54,039 nucleotides of DNA from Cupriavidus consociatus (GTDB lineage Bacteria > Pseudomonadota > Gammaproteobacteria > Burkholderiales > Burkholderiaceae): assembly GCF_017814975.1 (NCBI RefSeq), contig NZ_JAGIQA010000027.1:6802-60840 (forward strand), written 5' to 3'. The position numbers and the translations under genes were made by a program. Of this stretch, positions 8,057 through 17,615 are shown piece after piece; the stretch's first letter is position 1, and each line of letters begins with the position of its first letter. The notes below the pieces were generated by a model. It was given only the letters and a program-made list of their open reading frames with translations. It was not told the DNA's origin and did not search any database.

Positions 8057-8926
8057 CTACAAGGCACCCATTGATTCGTCATTTTCGGCGGATTCGTGCT
8101 GGCCCGCTCTGGCGACGCCTTCAATAGTATGATCTTGGCGTGGAGCCTCTTGCACGATCACGCTCTTTGTCATTAGCTTCTCAGGCTGACTTACAGCGGC
8201 ATCCGGACGCTGTCGCACTTCGCCAAAGCCGTGATTCTCAAAAAAACAAATGGAACTCTCGATGGTTGTCTTTGACAAGCTATCCACGGTATGCCCATCC
8301 CAATCGGCCTTACGAGCTATAACTAGACTAGGCCCCTCAAGAGCGGCATCGATAAATTTTTCCGCAGCAAGCCGATCTGCGCGATAATTTCCATACTCGA
8401 TGTATATATTCGGAATCCGTGGCCACTTGAAAATGAACTCTCCAAGGTCATACCATTGAGAGCCGACCTGCCTGATCTGCCGTTCCCAATTTGAAAAACT
8501 ATGGGCGCGCGTGCTGGCATAGTCCAGTTGCGGATTGGACACGATCGCTCCATTCAACTGCATCAGGCTGGCGTAGTAGATCGCCGCATAGCCACCCATC
8601 GAACCCCCGACGGTGAAGACCCGGTCTTCCTTGACACTTGCCAGCGTCATATGGTGCAGGATAATCTTTCGGAAAGACTGTGTCAGAGGCTTCTCGTCAT
8701 TACCGAGGAAGTAGTTAAACGAGTCATCTTTCAAAAATAGATAAGCCGTTTCGGCCCAGCGCTCTTCCTCCTGCCAAAACCAACTGTATCGGTCATACCG
8801 GTCCTTTCCCATAGACGAAAATAAAACCACTAGACGTTTCGCATTTTCGCATGGAAAGTAGATACCATGCTGACCCAGCATGTGTACTTTATACTTTTCC
8901 CGAACGTATTTCGAATCCCATTTCAT
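8057..8926 (-). CDS. Alpha/beta-hydrolase-fold protein, capsule-locus edge
   Basis: A 289-aa protein with a nucleophile elbow GGSMGGYAA (Ser109) after a predicted beta strand (RVFTVGG), a later acidic residue in IYIEYGNYRAD and a histidine in DWDGHTVDSL. That order fits a Ser-Asp-His alpha/beta hydrolase. The N-terminal part (RLVVLFSSMGKDRYDRYSWFW) resembles polysaccharide-associated hydrolases of the accessory-Sec Asp2 kind, which is a weak impression. The last 45 residues are polar and probably disordered. Base composition is clearly more AT-rich than the flanks. It lies 696 bp downstream of the P450 gene on the same strand. An acyl esterase or transferase role on capsule is inferred only. 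Confidence 0.6.
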   Translation of the reverse strand: MKWDSKYVREKYKVHMLGQHGIYFPCENAKRLVVLFSSMGKDRYDRYSWFWQEEERWAETAYLFLKDDSFNYFLGNDEKPLTQSFRKIILHHMTLASVKEDRVFTVGGSMGGYAAIYYASLMQLNGAIVSNPQLDYASTRAHSFSNWERQIRQVGSQWYDLGEFIFKWPRIPNIYIEYGNYRADRLAAEKFIDAALEGPSLVIARKADWDGHTVDSLSKTTIESSICFFENHGFGEVRQRPDAAVSQPEKLMTKSVIVQEAPRQDHTIEGVARAGQHESAENDESMGAL

Positions 8927-9622
8927 ATCAGCAAGCCTCTGCGGACTATAGATTAGCCACCCGCCATTTCTTCGATGGCATAAAGCATATTACAACAAAT
9001 TTCAACATGAAAACCATCAAAACAGGCAGTATCGTCGCCGCGCCTATCGATGCCGAATCATCCGAGTTCAAGACATGGCACATCGTCACATATCATAAAT
9101 GATATCCGATTAACACAAGAATGCCCCTACAATCGTAATCCTTAATGTTTTCAGGGGCCAGAACTCTTGTATTACCAAGGCCTTCATAAGGGGAGCCTCC
9201 TATTGCGACCATTCATTCCTTGCATAAGGCCAAGCTTACCTAAGGAAATGGATATTCCCCGGAAAGACCCAAGATTGTATCACCGAGCTTGAATAGGTTC
9301 GAAAAGTGCAGAAGGAATAGAGAGATCCCAAGGCCTGTCTTCCTATGTCGTTAACCACCGCAGCGCCAATCTATGTGCTGCCGGAAAGACGGAAATGCAA
9401 CATCTAACAAGTATGCGCAAGCCGGATGCCGATAGCGAAACCATTCATCAATCTGTCTGCCTCACTACGGCGATCTGTCCCCGATCGTCTTTGAAAAGTT
9501 CATGCTCCTATTTTTGAGTTGCCGCGCCGATCGCAGCTACCGGACCGACTAGCTTTTGCCCAATATCGGTCAGTACCCCGAAATCTTTTAGTTCTGGAAA
9601 TCATCTTGCAAAACTGCGCGAC
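8927..9622. other. AT-rich gap, no gene recognised
   Basis: About 700 bp between the Ser109 hydrolase gene and the P450 gene. Stop codons are frequent in all frames, and no strong hairpin, tRNA or transposase fragment was recognised. The low GC continues from the hydrolase gene, which suggests transferred DNA or decayed coding sequence. A promoter for the hydrolase gene should lie near 8930-9050. Confidence 0.5.
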
Positions 9623-10984
9623 TCAGCGGCGATGCAATCGGACCCGGACGCCGTTGCCGGACCGGATCGTCACGCGTCCGACCACGTTCGGCACATGACT
9701 GGGGTCCGCTTCGACACGATAACGGCGCACGATGCTGGCGAGGATCAGCACCGCTTCCTGCGTGGCGTAGGCCGCGCCTATGCATACGCGCGGCCCCTTG
9801 CTGAACGGGATATACGCGCACTTCGACGACTCCTTGCCGGCCTGCGTATCGAAGCGGTCGGGATCGAACTCGTCCGGGCGTTCCCACAGCGTACGGTGCC
9901 GATGCAACAGCCACGGCGAAATCAGGATCGGCGAACCCTCCTTCACCGACTTGTCGCGGATGCATTGCGACTGCGCCGCCTCGCGCACGAAGAACCCGAC
10001 CGGCGGATACAGCCGCAGCGTCTCGCGGAACACATTGCCGACCGCCGGCAGGCTCTTGATATCGCTCAGCTCGAAGTCGCGCTCACCAACCGCTTCCCGG
10101 ATCTCCGCAAGCATCTTGTCCTGCAGGTGCGGGCATTGCGAGATCAGGTAAAGCGCCCACGTCAGCGCACTGGCCGACGTCTCGTGGCCGGCCAGGAACA
10201 GCATGCACACCTGGTCCACCAGCTCTTCATAGGTGAAACGGTCGCCGTTGACCGGATCGACCGCGTCCATCATGCCGGCCAGGATGTCCTGCTTTGCGCT
10301 GCCCTGCCCGCCGTCTCGCTCCGCCAGTCGCCGCGCAATGATCTCCGACAGGATCACACGGATCTTCCTGGCCGCGCGCTTGCTCTTCCACGCAGAGATC
10401 ACCGGAGGCAGCCGATAGATCATCAGGATCATTGCCCGCTGCGCGTGATGCTGGAACTCCAGGAACGCGTCGTAGATCTCCTTCGCCGCGGACTCCTCCA
10501 GGTTCTCCGACAGGATCGTCCGGAAAATGATGTCGGCGGTCACGTAAGTCATCTCGCCGTCCACCTCATACGACCGCCCGTCCGCCACCGCATCCAGCCG
10601 CCGGGTCATCCCCGCCACCGAATCGGCCATCAGCGAAAACACCAGCTTCAGCCGCGCCTGCGCGAACGCCGGCTCCACCAGCCGGCGCTGCCGCTCCCAC
10701 ACCTTGCCGTTGGTCGTAAAAATACTGGTGCCCAGCAGCGGCTCCAGCATCCGGTGCATCAGCTTGTGCTTGGGATACGCATGCGTATCGCCCAGGATTT
10801 TCCGCACCCAGTCGGCATCGTTCACCATGAAGATGTCCATGCCGGGTTGCGAGATCTTGCCCATCTTCATCGAATAGCTGCGCTCGAACAGCACGTCAAT
10901 CCACGAATTCCAGCCACGCAGGAAGCGCAACAGGAACGAACTCTTGCGCGTATGCGGCTTGGGGTAAGGCGGCTGGAAATTCAT
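9623..10984 (-). CDS. Cytochrome P450 monooxygenase
   Basis: A 453-aa P450 with all diagnostic parts: the oxygen-activation helix FLAGHETSAS (263-272), the ExxR pair in FRETLRLYPP (Glu321, Arg324), DEFDPDRF (371-378) and the heme loop FSKGPRVCIG with the cysteine ligand Cys401. There is no signal peptide or N-terminal membrane anchor, so it is a soluble class needing a separate ferredoxin/reductase, neither of which is nearby. It starts 16 bp after the stop of the upstream hydrolase-like gene, so it is the third gene of a compact trio placed after kpsS. A P450 in a capsule locus is unusual. Its substrate is unknown; a lipid or polyketide-like precursor is one option. Confidence 0.93.
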   Translation of the reverse strand: MNFQPPYPKPHTRKSSFLLRFLRGWNSWIDVLFERSYSMKMGKISQPGMDIFMVNDADWVRKILGDTHAYPKHKLMHRMLEPLLGTSIFTTNGKVWERQRRLVEPAFAQARLKLVFSLMADSVAGMTRRLDAVADGRSYEVDGEMTYVTADIIFRTILSENLEESAAKEIYDAFLEFQHHAQRAMILMIYRLPPVISAWKSKRAARKIRVILSEIIARRLAERDGGQGSAKQDILAGMMDAVDPVNGDRFTYEELVDQVCMLFLAGHETSASALTWALYLISQCPHLQDKMLAEIREAVGERDFELSDIKSLPAVGNVFRETLRLYPPVGFFVREAAQSQCIRDKSVKEGSPILISPWLLHRHRTLWERPDEFDPDRFDTQAGKESSKCAYIPFSKGPRVCIGAAYATQEAVLILASIVRRYRVEADPSHVPNVVGRVTIRSGNGVRVRLHRR

Positions 10985-11000
10985 TGCAATGGAGGCGAAA

Positions 11001-12179
11001 TCAATAAGGCTGGACGCGGCTCGGACCGGCCGTCATCCGGAAATAGTCGTACTCGTTCGGCAAGGCGCTTGCCATCAGGTACTGGAAATGCAGGCGCTGC
11101 TTGCTGCGCTTCATGCGTGCGTATTCCTGCTTGCTGAACATGCGGAAGGGGCGCACCACCTGCTGGATCGGGCGGCCGGCCTTGGCGCCTTTGATGCCGG
11201 AAATGTCGAGCGGATTCGCTTGCGAGAAACACAGGGAATCGGCACGCGCGTTCATGTCGAGCCACTGCATGTCGCGGTCTTCGGCAAGACGCTTCAGGTC
11301 CTGATGGAAGGGCTTGGCCGAAGGCATCAGGCTGAGCAGCGGAATGCACTGGCCGAGGGTGATCAGCGTCACGCGGCGACGCTGAGCGGGCGCCAGCGCA
11401 TCCGTCAGCCTTGCTGCCAGCGCGACGCTGACGATCGAGCCGACGCTGTGGCCAACCACCAATGCTTCATCGCAGTCCGATGCCTCCAGGTCCTTCCGGA
11501 TCCAGTCAGCAAAGGTATCGATTCGTGCCTTGATATCCTCCGGCTCCCGCTCGCCCCATCCCTGCACGAAGCGATAGATCTGCAGCAGCCAGAACACCGC
11601 CAGCCGGTTCGCCAGCGCAATGCCACCACTAAACAGCGCGGCGGCCGCAGCAACTCCTCCCGCCAGAGCGAACCACGCATTGCCGCCTGCGGCCGACAGC
11701 ATCGCCTTGACCCCGACACCACAAGCTGCCGACAGCAGCACCAGCAGCAACAGGAAAATCAGCGGATACAGGGCACTGTAGAAAGGCCCGCGGAATGTCT
11801 TGCTGAGCCGGCCAAATGCGCCACATCCGATATAGCGCGCATACCTGCCCAACGTCGAGAACACCAATCTGGGCAAGCTGGATTCCCAATGTCTGCGCAC
11901 CAGATCGTCCCAATGCAGGAACTGGTATTGCGTGGACACCGCATGGCCATCCCACTCCCCATCCACGCTCCAGGCACTCACATGCTCACCCAGCCGCAAC
12001 CGCTTGCCGACGGAAACCTCGCCGCCATGGTGGACCGCTTGCCTGGCCGATTCCTCACGATACAAGCGGTGATAGTAGGCCGCGCCGCGAGGGTCAAAAC
12101 CGCTGACGTAATAGACCTTGCGACGCTTCACGTCCGACGCGACTGGTGCAGCCGTCTGCTGAACCATTGCACCCATCAT
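11001..12179 (-). CDS. Membrane-associated alpha/beta-hydrolase-like protein
   Basis: A 392-aa protein. It opens with a cytosolic part (KVYYVSGFDPRGAAYYHRLY, about residues 21-40). A hydrophobic hairpin of two membrane segments follows (about 136-158 and 166-195). The catalytic-looking half contains ALVVGHSVGSIVS, a GxSxG nucleophile elbow with Ser245. The membrane pair inserted before the nucleophile is unlike ordinary lipases. ATG at 12179 overlaps the stop of the upstream small membrane-protein gene (ATGA), and the P450 gene follows after 16 bp, so all three are almost certainly co-transcribed. A lipase, thioesterase or acyltransferase role is inferred from the fold only. Confidence 0.7.
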   Translation of the reverse strand: MMGAMVQQTAAPVASDVKRRKVYYVSGFDPRGAAYYHRLYREESARQAVHHGGEVSVGKRLRLGEHVSAWSVDGEWDGHAVSTQYQFLHWDDLVRRHWESSLPRLVFSTLGRYARYIGCGAFGRLSKTFRGPFYSALYPLIFLLLLVLLSAACGVGVKAMLSAAGGNAWFALAGGVAAAAALFSGGIALANRLAVFWLLQIYRFVQGWGEREPEDIKARIDTFADWIRKDLEASDCDEALVVGHSVGSIVSVALAARLTDALAPAQRRRVTLITLGQCIPLLSLMPSAKPFHQDLKRLAEDRDMQWLDMNARADSLCFSQANPLDISGIKGAKAGRPIQQVVRPFRMFSKQEYARMKRSKQRLHFQYLMASALPNEYDYFRMTAGPSRVQPY

Positions 12180-12517
12180 TGCGTCCGGTGATGCAGTTTT
12201 TTCTTCAGAACCAGGTCCACGATTGGCTGCTCACGCTTGTTGGCACGGCGGCAATGGTCCTGCTGGAACTTGTCAGTGAACCAGATGATGAAGCGCGCCC
12301 ACCAGCGGTGCTGCTCGCGCCAGGCGTGCGACGACACTGACTCCCAGGCATAGCCGTTGAGCAGTGTGGCGTTGACGAAATGATCCAATGCACGCACGCC
12401 GGCACGGCCACGTTCGGTCTTGCCGAAGAAGCCGATGTAGACGATCAGCAGGTATCCGAGGACGGCTAGCGGGACAATAAAGATCATCAGCAGAAAGCCG
12501 GCGATGCGTTCTCTCAT
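12176..12517 (-). CDS. Small membrane protein coupled to the hydrolase/P450 genes
   Basis: A 113-aa protein with one or two hydrophobic segments near the N-terminus (RIAGFLLMIFIVPLAVLGYLLIVYIGFF) followed by a basic, aromatic-rich cytoplasmic tail (HAWREQHRWWARFIIWF, ending KLHHRTQ). I chose the internal ATG at 12517 because the 35 residues before it are Pro/Ala-rich and unlike a protein terminus; a start at 12622 cannot be excluded. The stop overlaps the next ATG by four bases. No family recognised. It could anchor or partner the hydrolase-like protein. Confidence 0.6.
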   Translation of the reverse strand: MRERIAGFLLMIFIVPLAVLGYLLIVYIGFFGKTERGRAGVRALDHFVNATLLNGYAWESVSSHAWREQHRWWARFIIWFTDKFQQDHCRRANKREQPIVDLVLKKKLHHRTQ

Positions 12518-13007
12518 GACTGCGGGGGCGAGGTTGATGATTGGGGCGATTGGGGTGGGGGCGGCTGTGGCAGGCCAGTCAGCCAGCCTGCTGTGTCGAA
12601 AGGGCAGCAGGCGCGCTGGCAAGCCAGCCCCCTAGTATAACGAGAGACGACCGCTATATCGGTGTGTCAGCCAGCGGAGTAATCACGCGAGACGGCGTTA
12701 CGGTTTGCATGTTGTAGTTTTGAAACACAGGGTTGGCCCCGACTCACACGTGGCTGCGCCCGGTTCGATGCAACCGTCCATACCAGACAACCACGCACAT
12801 GCGGGTTTCCTCCTATTTGTACCAGGGTCCTGTCGGCCGTTGAATAACCAATAGCCGTGCCGGCTCGATAAAGGACTAGCATGCTGACCATCAGTCTTGT
12901 TTTTCTGTCTGTTGTTTCCCTGGCCGTAGCCGTCGTTGAATCCGCCGCCAAGGATTTGGAGGATGAGCATATTTAAGCGCGGGCGCAGTGCAGACAAGCG
13001 AAGCTGC
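12518..13007. other. Intergenic gap after kpsS, no firm gene
   Basis: About 490 bp between kpsS and the membrane-protein/hydrolase/P450 trio (about 385 bp if the longer start of the small gene is used). A 99-codon minus-strand frame (12698-12997, internal start at MLILQILGGGF) lacks recognisable content. The gap means the trio may have its own promoter instead of reading through from the kps genes. Confidence 0.45.
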
Positions 13008-14423
13008 CTACCCGAGTAGTGCGGCTACGGTGGCCGTGACGTCCCACACTCGTCCGCTATAGGCATCCGCTGTGACCAGCCCTACGGCAAAAAGCACGCG
13101 GCCCAGGCGCCGCCGCATACTCCAGCATTGCCGCTCTGGAACCGGCACCAGCATGTCGTCGGCATAAAACGACGAATTGATCTGCGAGACACGGATCAGG
13201 TAATTCCGGAACCGTGTAAAGATTTTCATGTCCACCGCGCCCGGATCGTTCCAGAAGGCATCCAGCGGCCCCTGATACGTCAATCCCGGTTTGGCGTAGA
13301 AACAGCGGCCAAGTGCAATGACGGGTACTCGGTGAAACAAGGCTTGCAGCCCCGTGGTCGAGTTGACGGTCACAAGGCCCATGCAACGATGCAGCAGTGA
13401 TGGCAGGTGCGCATCGTGAATATAAAGAATGCGTCCGCTCGCACCAAAACGTGCAGCGCATGCGTCGATGGTTGCAGCGTAGTCCATATGCCCGCGATCC
13501 ATCGGGTGATGTTTGAACACGAGTACGCTGTCGGCCGGCGCATGAGCAGCGAACGAAAAAACCGTCCACTCGATAAAGTCCTCAATACGCCGCCATGGGC
13601 TATGCACGCGGATCTGGCTGTCGTTGTAGACCTGCAGCGGCGCCAGAAAAAAATGGGGATGCTCGCTTGCCAGTAGCAGCTCGCGAAGATCTCGTTCCTG
13701 CCAGCGGTAGAGTTGCTTGCGAAATGCCGCCCGAATCCACCGGCCCAGTTCATGCAAGCCGATCGGTTTGTGATGCCGGTAATGCGGATAGCGGCGTGCG
13801 TCAGCCATACCGCCGGCAAAGTACCAGAACGAGTGCAGCGCCATCTTCCGGAATGGGTGCCGGAACTTGCGGGGCCTGGCAGGCCCAGCCACCTTCGGGA
13901 CGTCTCCCGTCGCCAACGGTGCGATCGGAGAATCGGCATTGACACCACCGCGCTCCAGCGTGATGTAGTCCGGCCGCACATAGCCCTCCTCGAAGGCCCA
14001 GAAGGCGATGCCCAGCGCTGCCGCCACCCGAGCGGCAATCCGATGCTGACGCCGGCTGGTTCCGAACACGACGACCGCATCGATACGACGCTGCGCCAGC
14101 AAGTCGCGCAGGAACGACTCCCACAGCACCATCGGCTGCGTGAAGCGGACAACATCGCCCGCCCGGTAGAAGAAATCGTCCCCACCGTTGAAATTGACTT
14201 TGGTGACCTTGCTACCTTTGGCGACAAGCAGGTCGCGGAGACGTGAGAAGAACGGTCCGTTCGGCCCTTGCAGTAGAAGGATGCGCCGATGCCTGGCAAT
14301 CTGGTCGATGCTTGCCTGCTCGGTCCCGACCGGCGCTGCAACATCCTGTGAAGCCGTATCCCGGCTGACTCTCGTCAGATTCGGTATATCAATGCTTCCA
14401 GCTGTCTTCCTGAACGACAACAT
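13008..14423 (-). CDS. kpsS: Capsule polysaccharide export glycosyltransferase KpsS
   Basis: A 471-aa protein of the KpsS/LipB family, the cytoplasmic beta-Kdo transferase that places the first Kdo on lysophosphatidylglycerol to start the capsule linker. Family marks are LLLQGPNGPFF (about 49-59), WAFEEGYVRPDYITLERGG (about 142-160), VLVFKHHPMDRG and VTVNSTTGLQALFHRVPV. The first 40 residues are a polar extension relative to typical KpsS. It lies 65 bp downstream of kpsC in the conserved kpsC-kpsS order. It acts together with KpsC using CMP-Kdo supplied by the genes just upstream. Confidence 0.92.
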   Translation of the reverse strand: MLSFRKTAGSIDIPNLTRVSRDTASQDVAAPVGTEQASIDQIARHRRILLLQGPNGPFFSRLRDLLVAKGSKVTKVNFNGGDDFFYRAGDVVRFTQPMVLWESFLRDLLAQRRIDAVVVFGTSRRQHRIAARVAAALGIAFWAFEEGYVRPDYITLERGGVNADSPIAPLATGDVPKVAGPARPRKFRHPFRKMALHSFWYFAGGMADARRYPHYRHHKPIGLHELGRWIRAAFRKQLYRWQERDLRELLLASEHPHFFLAPLQVYNDSQIRVHSPWRRIEDFIEWTVFSFAAHAPADSVLVFKHHPMDRGHMDYAATIDACAARFGASGRILYIHDAHLPSLLHRCMGLVTVNSTTGLQALFHRVPVIALGRCFYAKPGLTYQGPLDAFWNDPGAVDMKIFTRFRNYLIRVSQINSSFYADDMLVPVPERQCWSMRRRLGRVLFAVGLVTADAYSGRVWDVTATVAALLG

Positions 14424-14488
14424 TTCCCGACCCTCACGCTGCGCTTGTTTTCCGCCAATGCCTTTTTTGATTCTTGCCCGTTGCCGCC

Positions 14489-16624
14489 CTATTGTTCTGG
14501 CGCAGGTACAGACCGGTGCCGTCCGCCACTATCGCCCTGGGCCTGCCCGGCTCCGCCGTGACTTCTGCTCCGCCGCGTTTCGCCATCCGCGGCCGCATCG
14601 CGCCAGCGAGTCCATGGCCTGAGCATGGGCTGCATCCAGCGTTGCAACAATCGCGCACCCGTCGTTGGCGACTCATTGCGCCACGACAACATGTGGTCAA
14701 CCGCCTGCTCGGGAGTGGCAAAGCTGTCTCGCGCATTGCGCAAAACGTAGCGCGGATACAGGATCAGCGTTCCCGCCACGAGCATATCGAGCGAAAGCTG
14801 GCGGCGCCGACGAGGCATTTCGCACCTGTCGTCGGTCAAGCCCCAGCCAGCGTAGAACGGCGCACCGTGCGTCGTGACTGGCTTGCCACGCAACAGGGCC
14901 TCGAACCCCGCCAGCGAAGTCAGCACGTGCACGCTGTCGACAGCCGCGATCAAACGATCCATGGGGCAATCGGACACGACTTCGTCGCAAAGCGCCGCCA
15001 GCCCGGACTCGGCATTGCGGTCTCCGCGCAAACCGGTCATGACATCCGGATGCGGCTTGTAGACGATGTAGGCATCTGGCGCTTCTGCGCGTACAGCCTC
15101 AAGCAGCGCGCGATTGGTGCGGATGCCGGGGGCTCCGAACCGGAGAGAAGCATCCGCTTCCACCTGACCTGCGACCAGGATGACTTTGCGGACCGCCGCC
15201 GGACGGCTCCAGGTTCCCGCACCAACGTTGTACTTGGTCAGGCCAGCGCTGACGATCGATTCCCGGAGGCGCGCTGCGCGGGAACGCGTTTCGGCATCGA
15301 ATTCCGCACTCGCCAACAACTGCTCCAGGTCGGACTCCCTGGTTGCGTCGTAGTAAATGCCGGTGCGGTCGAACACCCACGACAGTGGCCGGATCAGCTG
15401 TGCGCCCAATCCGACAGAACGCAGGAAGCCATCCTCCACGGTAATCACGGAAAGGTCGGGGCGAGTTGACGTGTCGATCGTCCGGCCCCAACGCACAACG
15501 GTCGTGCCGTGGGGAACCGCGCCCAGGTTCCGATGAAAGACAATCTCGTTCCCTTGCAGGAAATCCCGCAGGATCGGGCGCTTCCAGCGCGAAAATCCGA
15601 CCGCATGCAATTGCGCAGGGAACTGCTGGCGCATCCGGCGTTGCAACGCCAGATAGTCGATCGCATCTTCCGCCTCGCAGCGTTTGCCGGAATACGGCAG
15701 GACATAGCGCGTGTACCGGACCAGGGCAGCAAATGCCAGTTGCTCCAGCGATACCGGATGACGCCTGGACGGCCCCGGCAGATCGTCGTTGGTCAGTCCC
15801 CAGCCAGCGTAGAACGGCATACCGAAGGTATGTACGGTCTTGCCGTGAAGGAGAGCTTCGAAGCCCACTTGCGATGTGACAACAAACACCGCCCGCGCCT
15901 GCCGAATCAGCGGAACGACGTGTACGTCCTCCTGCAACCGCACCACGCGCGGATAATTGCCCACGTCGAGAATGCTGCCAAGATAGCCCCGCTTGCGTCC
16001 GAGTGCGACCTCGGGGTGTTCCTTGACAACGATCTGGCAGTCCGGGTAATTCGACAGCGCAGACTCCAGCATGCGCCGGAAGCTGCTGCCACCAGCCATG
16101 CCAAACTGGACAGAGGCATCGTTGGCGGTCTGGTCGATAACCAGGACGTACGGCTCCGCCGGCAACTTTGCAGACGCCGGCGCATAGTTGTACTTGGAAA
16201 TTCTGCCCGCACGCCAACGCTCAATCAGACGTTGCGCCCTTGCCCGCTCCATTTGCGTGACGGGCATGGAGACCATGGCCTCAAGCCGGGACGGCCCCGA
16301 TGCATCGTAATAGATGCCAAGGTCATCCACGACCAGCGAGCAAGTCTGCGACGACGCCCCCGGATGCAGCGATCGCAGGAATCCATCCTCCAGGCACAGG
16401 AAGCGCTTGATGCCGCGCGAGCGAGCGAACACTTGCGCCTTGCGTGCGGTCGGCCGCCGCCCCCAGGCAGCAATGCCTGTGAGCGGCGCACGTTCACCCT
16501 GCAGCGGATGCACCGCAATCACCGCTTCGCCAAGAAAGGCGGAGAGGTGTTCAATGCGGCGAATGCCGTGGGAAAGAATGCCGATGGCACCCTCAGACGG
16601 AAGGCTCATCGGTCCCCAGGTCAT
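14489..16624 (-). CDS. kpsC: Capsule polysaccharide export glycosyltransferase KpsC
   Basis: A 711-aa KpsC/LipA protein that extends the poly-Kdo linker of ABC-dependent capsules with alternating beta-Kdo linkages. The two tandem GT modules of the family are plain. The first has FLCLEDGFLRSLHPG, VVKEHPEV and FEALLHGKTVHTFGMPFYAGWGLT; the second repeats them as ITVEDGFLRSVGLG, VYKPHPDV and FEALLRGKPVTTHGAPFYAGWGLT. The region past about residue 650 is a short, variable basic tail. The start shown gives a 32-base overlap with kpsF; an ATG 15 bases further in, preceded by GGGGA, is equally plausible. Both options imply coupling to kpsF. Confidence 0.92.
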   Translation of the reverse strand: MTWGPMSLPSEGAIGILSHGIRRIEHLSAFLGEAVIAVHPLQGERAPLTGIAAWGRRPTARKAQVFARSRGIKRFLCLEDGFLRSLHPGASSQTCSLVVDDLGIYYDASGPSRLEAMVSMPVTQMERARAQRLIERWRAGRISKYNYAPASAKLPAEPYVLVIDQTANDASVQFGMAGGSSFRRMLESALSNYPDCQIVVKEHPEVALGRKRGYLGSILDVGNYPRVVRLQEDVHVVPLIRQARAVFVVTSQVGFEALLHGKTVHTFGMPFYAGWGLTNDDLPGPSRRHPVSLEQLAFAALVRYTRYVLPYSGKRCEAEDAIDYLALQRRMRQQFPAQLHAVGFSRWKRPILRDFLQGNEIVFHRNLGAVPHGTTVVRWGRTIDTSTRPDLSVITVEDGFLRSVGLGAQLIRPLSWVFDRTGIYYDATRESDLEQLLASAEFDAETRSRAARLRESIVSAGLTKYNVGAGTWSRPAAVRKVILVAGQVEADASLRFGAPGIRTNRALLEAVRAEAPDAYIVYKPHPDVMTGLRGDRNAESGLAALCDEVVSDCPMDRLIAAVDSVHVLTSLAGFEALLRGKPVTTHGAPFYAGWGLTDDRCEMPRRRRQLSLDMLVAGTLILYPRYVLRNARDSFATPEQAVDHMLSWRNESPTTGARLLQRWMQPMLRPWTRWRDAAADGETRRSRSHGGAGQAQGDSGGRHRSVPAPEQ

Positions 16625-17564
16625 GAATCTGCAGGATGCCGACTACGCGCCCCGAATCATCCTTGACTACCAGTGCCCCAATCCGCGCTGCATGGATCCG
16701 CGCTTCCGCGTCGGCAAAGCGCTCATCGGGGGAAGCCAGCTTCGGGTCGGTCGACATGATTTGTTTGGCGCGGATCGCTTTGTAGTCGCAATCCGAATCG
16801 AACGCGCGGCGGACATCTCCGTCCGTGACGACACCATGGAGCGTGTCGCCCTCCATCACCAATGCCATACCAAGACGGCCGCGGTTGATGACATGCACCA
16901 CATCGCGGAAAGAAGCTTCCGGCTTGCAGATCGGCAGATTTTCCTTGTGCATTACGTCGGCGACCCGAGTCAGCAGACGCCGTCCCAGGCTCCCACCGGG
17001 GTGAAAACGCGCGAAATCTTCCGGCTGGAAATCACGGTTCACGGAGAGCACAACGGCAAGGGCATCGCCCATAACCAGCGTTGCCGTTGTCGAACTGGTG
17101 GGCGCAAGGTTGTTGTTGCAGGCTTCCCGTTCGACCGAGATATCCAGCACAACATCACTATGCCTGGCCAATGTTGAACTGACCTTTCCCGTCATCGCGA
17201 TCACCGGGTTCTTCTGATGCTTCAAGAACGGCAGAATACGGATCAGCTCTTCCGTTTCTCCGCTGTTGGAGATCATCAGCACCACATCGATGGGCTTGAT
17301 CATGCCCAGGTCGCCGTGGAATGCTTCGCCCGGGTGCACGGAAAATGCCGGCGTTCCGGTCGATGCCATGGTGGCAGCGATCTTCTTGCCGATCAGGCCC
17401 GACTTGCCCATGCCGACGACAACCACCCGGCCGCGGGCACCCAGGATAATGTCGATCGCCTTCTCAAAGGCTGCGTCGATACGGCTCGACATGCGATCGA
17501 GTGCCTGCATTTCCGCGGCAACGACATTGCGTGCCAATGTAATGACCCCAGTCATTTCTCTCAT
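16593..17564 (-). CDS. kpsF: Arabinose-5-phosphate isomerase KpsF
   Basis: A 323-aa isomerase converting ribulose-5-phosphate to arabinose-5-phosphate, the first step to Kdo. The N-terminal SIS domain (about 35-170) shows VVVVGMGKSGLIGKKIAATM and the serine-rich ISNSGETEE loop, and HPGEAFHGDLGM is conserved. Two CBS domains follow (about 200-320), including GVVTDGDVRRAF. It lies 51 bp downstream of the kpsU-kdsC fusion and overlaps kpsC. KpsF is the capsule-dedicated paralogue; a housekeeping KdsD should exist elsewhere in the genome, which is known for other species and not visible here. Confidence 0.93.
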   Translation of the reverse strand: MREMTGVITLARNVVAAEMQALDRMSSRIDAAFEKAIDIILGARGRVVVVGMGKSGLIGKKIAATMASTGTPAFSVHPGEAFHGDLGMIKPIDVVLMISNSGETEELIRILPFLKHQKNPVIAMTGKVSSTLARHSDVVLDISVEREACNNNLAPTSSTTATLVMGDALAVVLSVNRDFQPEDFARFHPGGSLGRRLLTRVADVMHKENLPICKPEASFRDVVHVINRGRLGMALVMEGDTLHGVVTDGDVRRAFDSDCDYKAIRAKQIMSTDPKLASPDERFADAEARIHAARIGALVVKDDSGRVVGILQIHDLGTDEPSV

Positions 17565-17615
17565 TCCCTGCTTGTTTTTGTTTCTGTTCGTTTCTACTTG
17601 TCAGTAGGGCTTCGA

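Noticed and set aside
8851..9102. 83-codon plus-strand frame overlapping the hydrolase gene start
   Set aside because: It overlaps the 5' end of a better-supported gene; no ribosome site or family feature.
12698..12997. 99-codon minus-strand frame after kpsS
   Set aside because: No recognisable domain; scattered composition; no clear ribosome site. Kept only as a remark on the gap.
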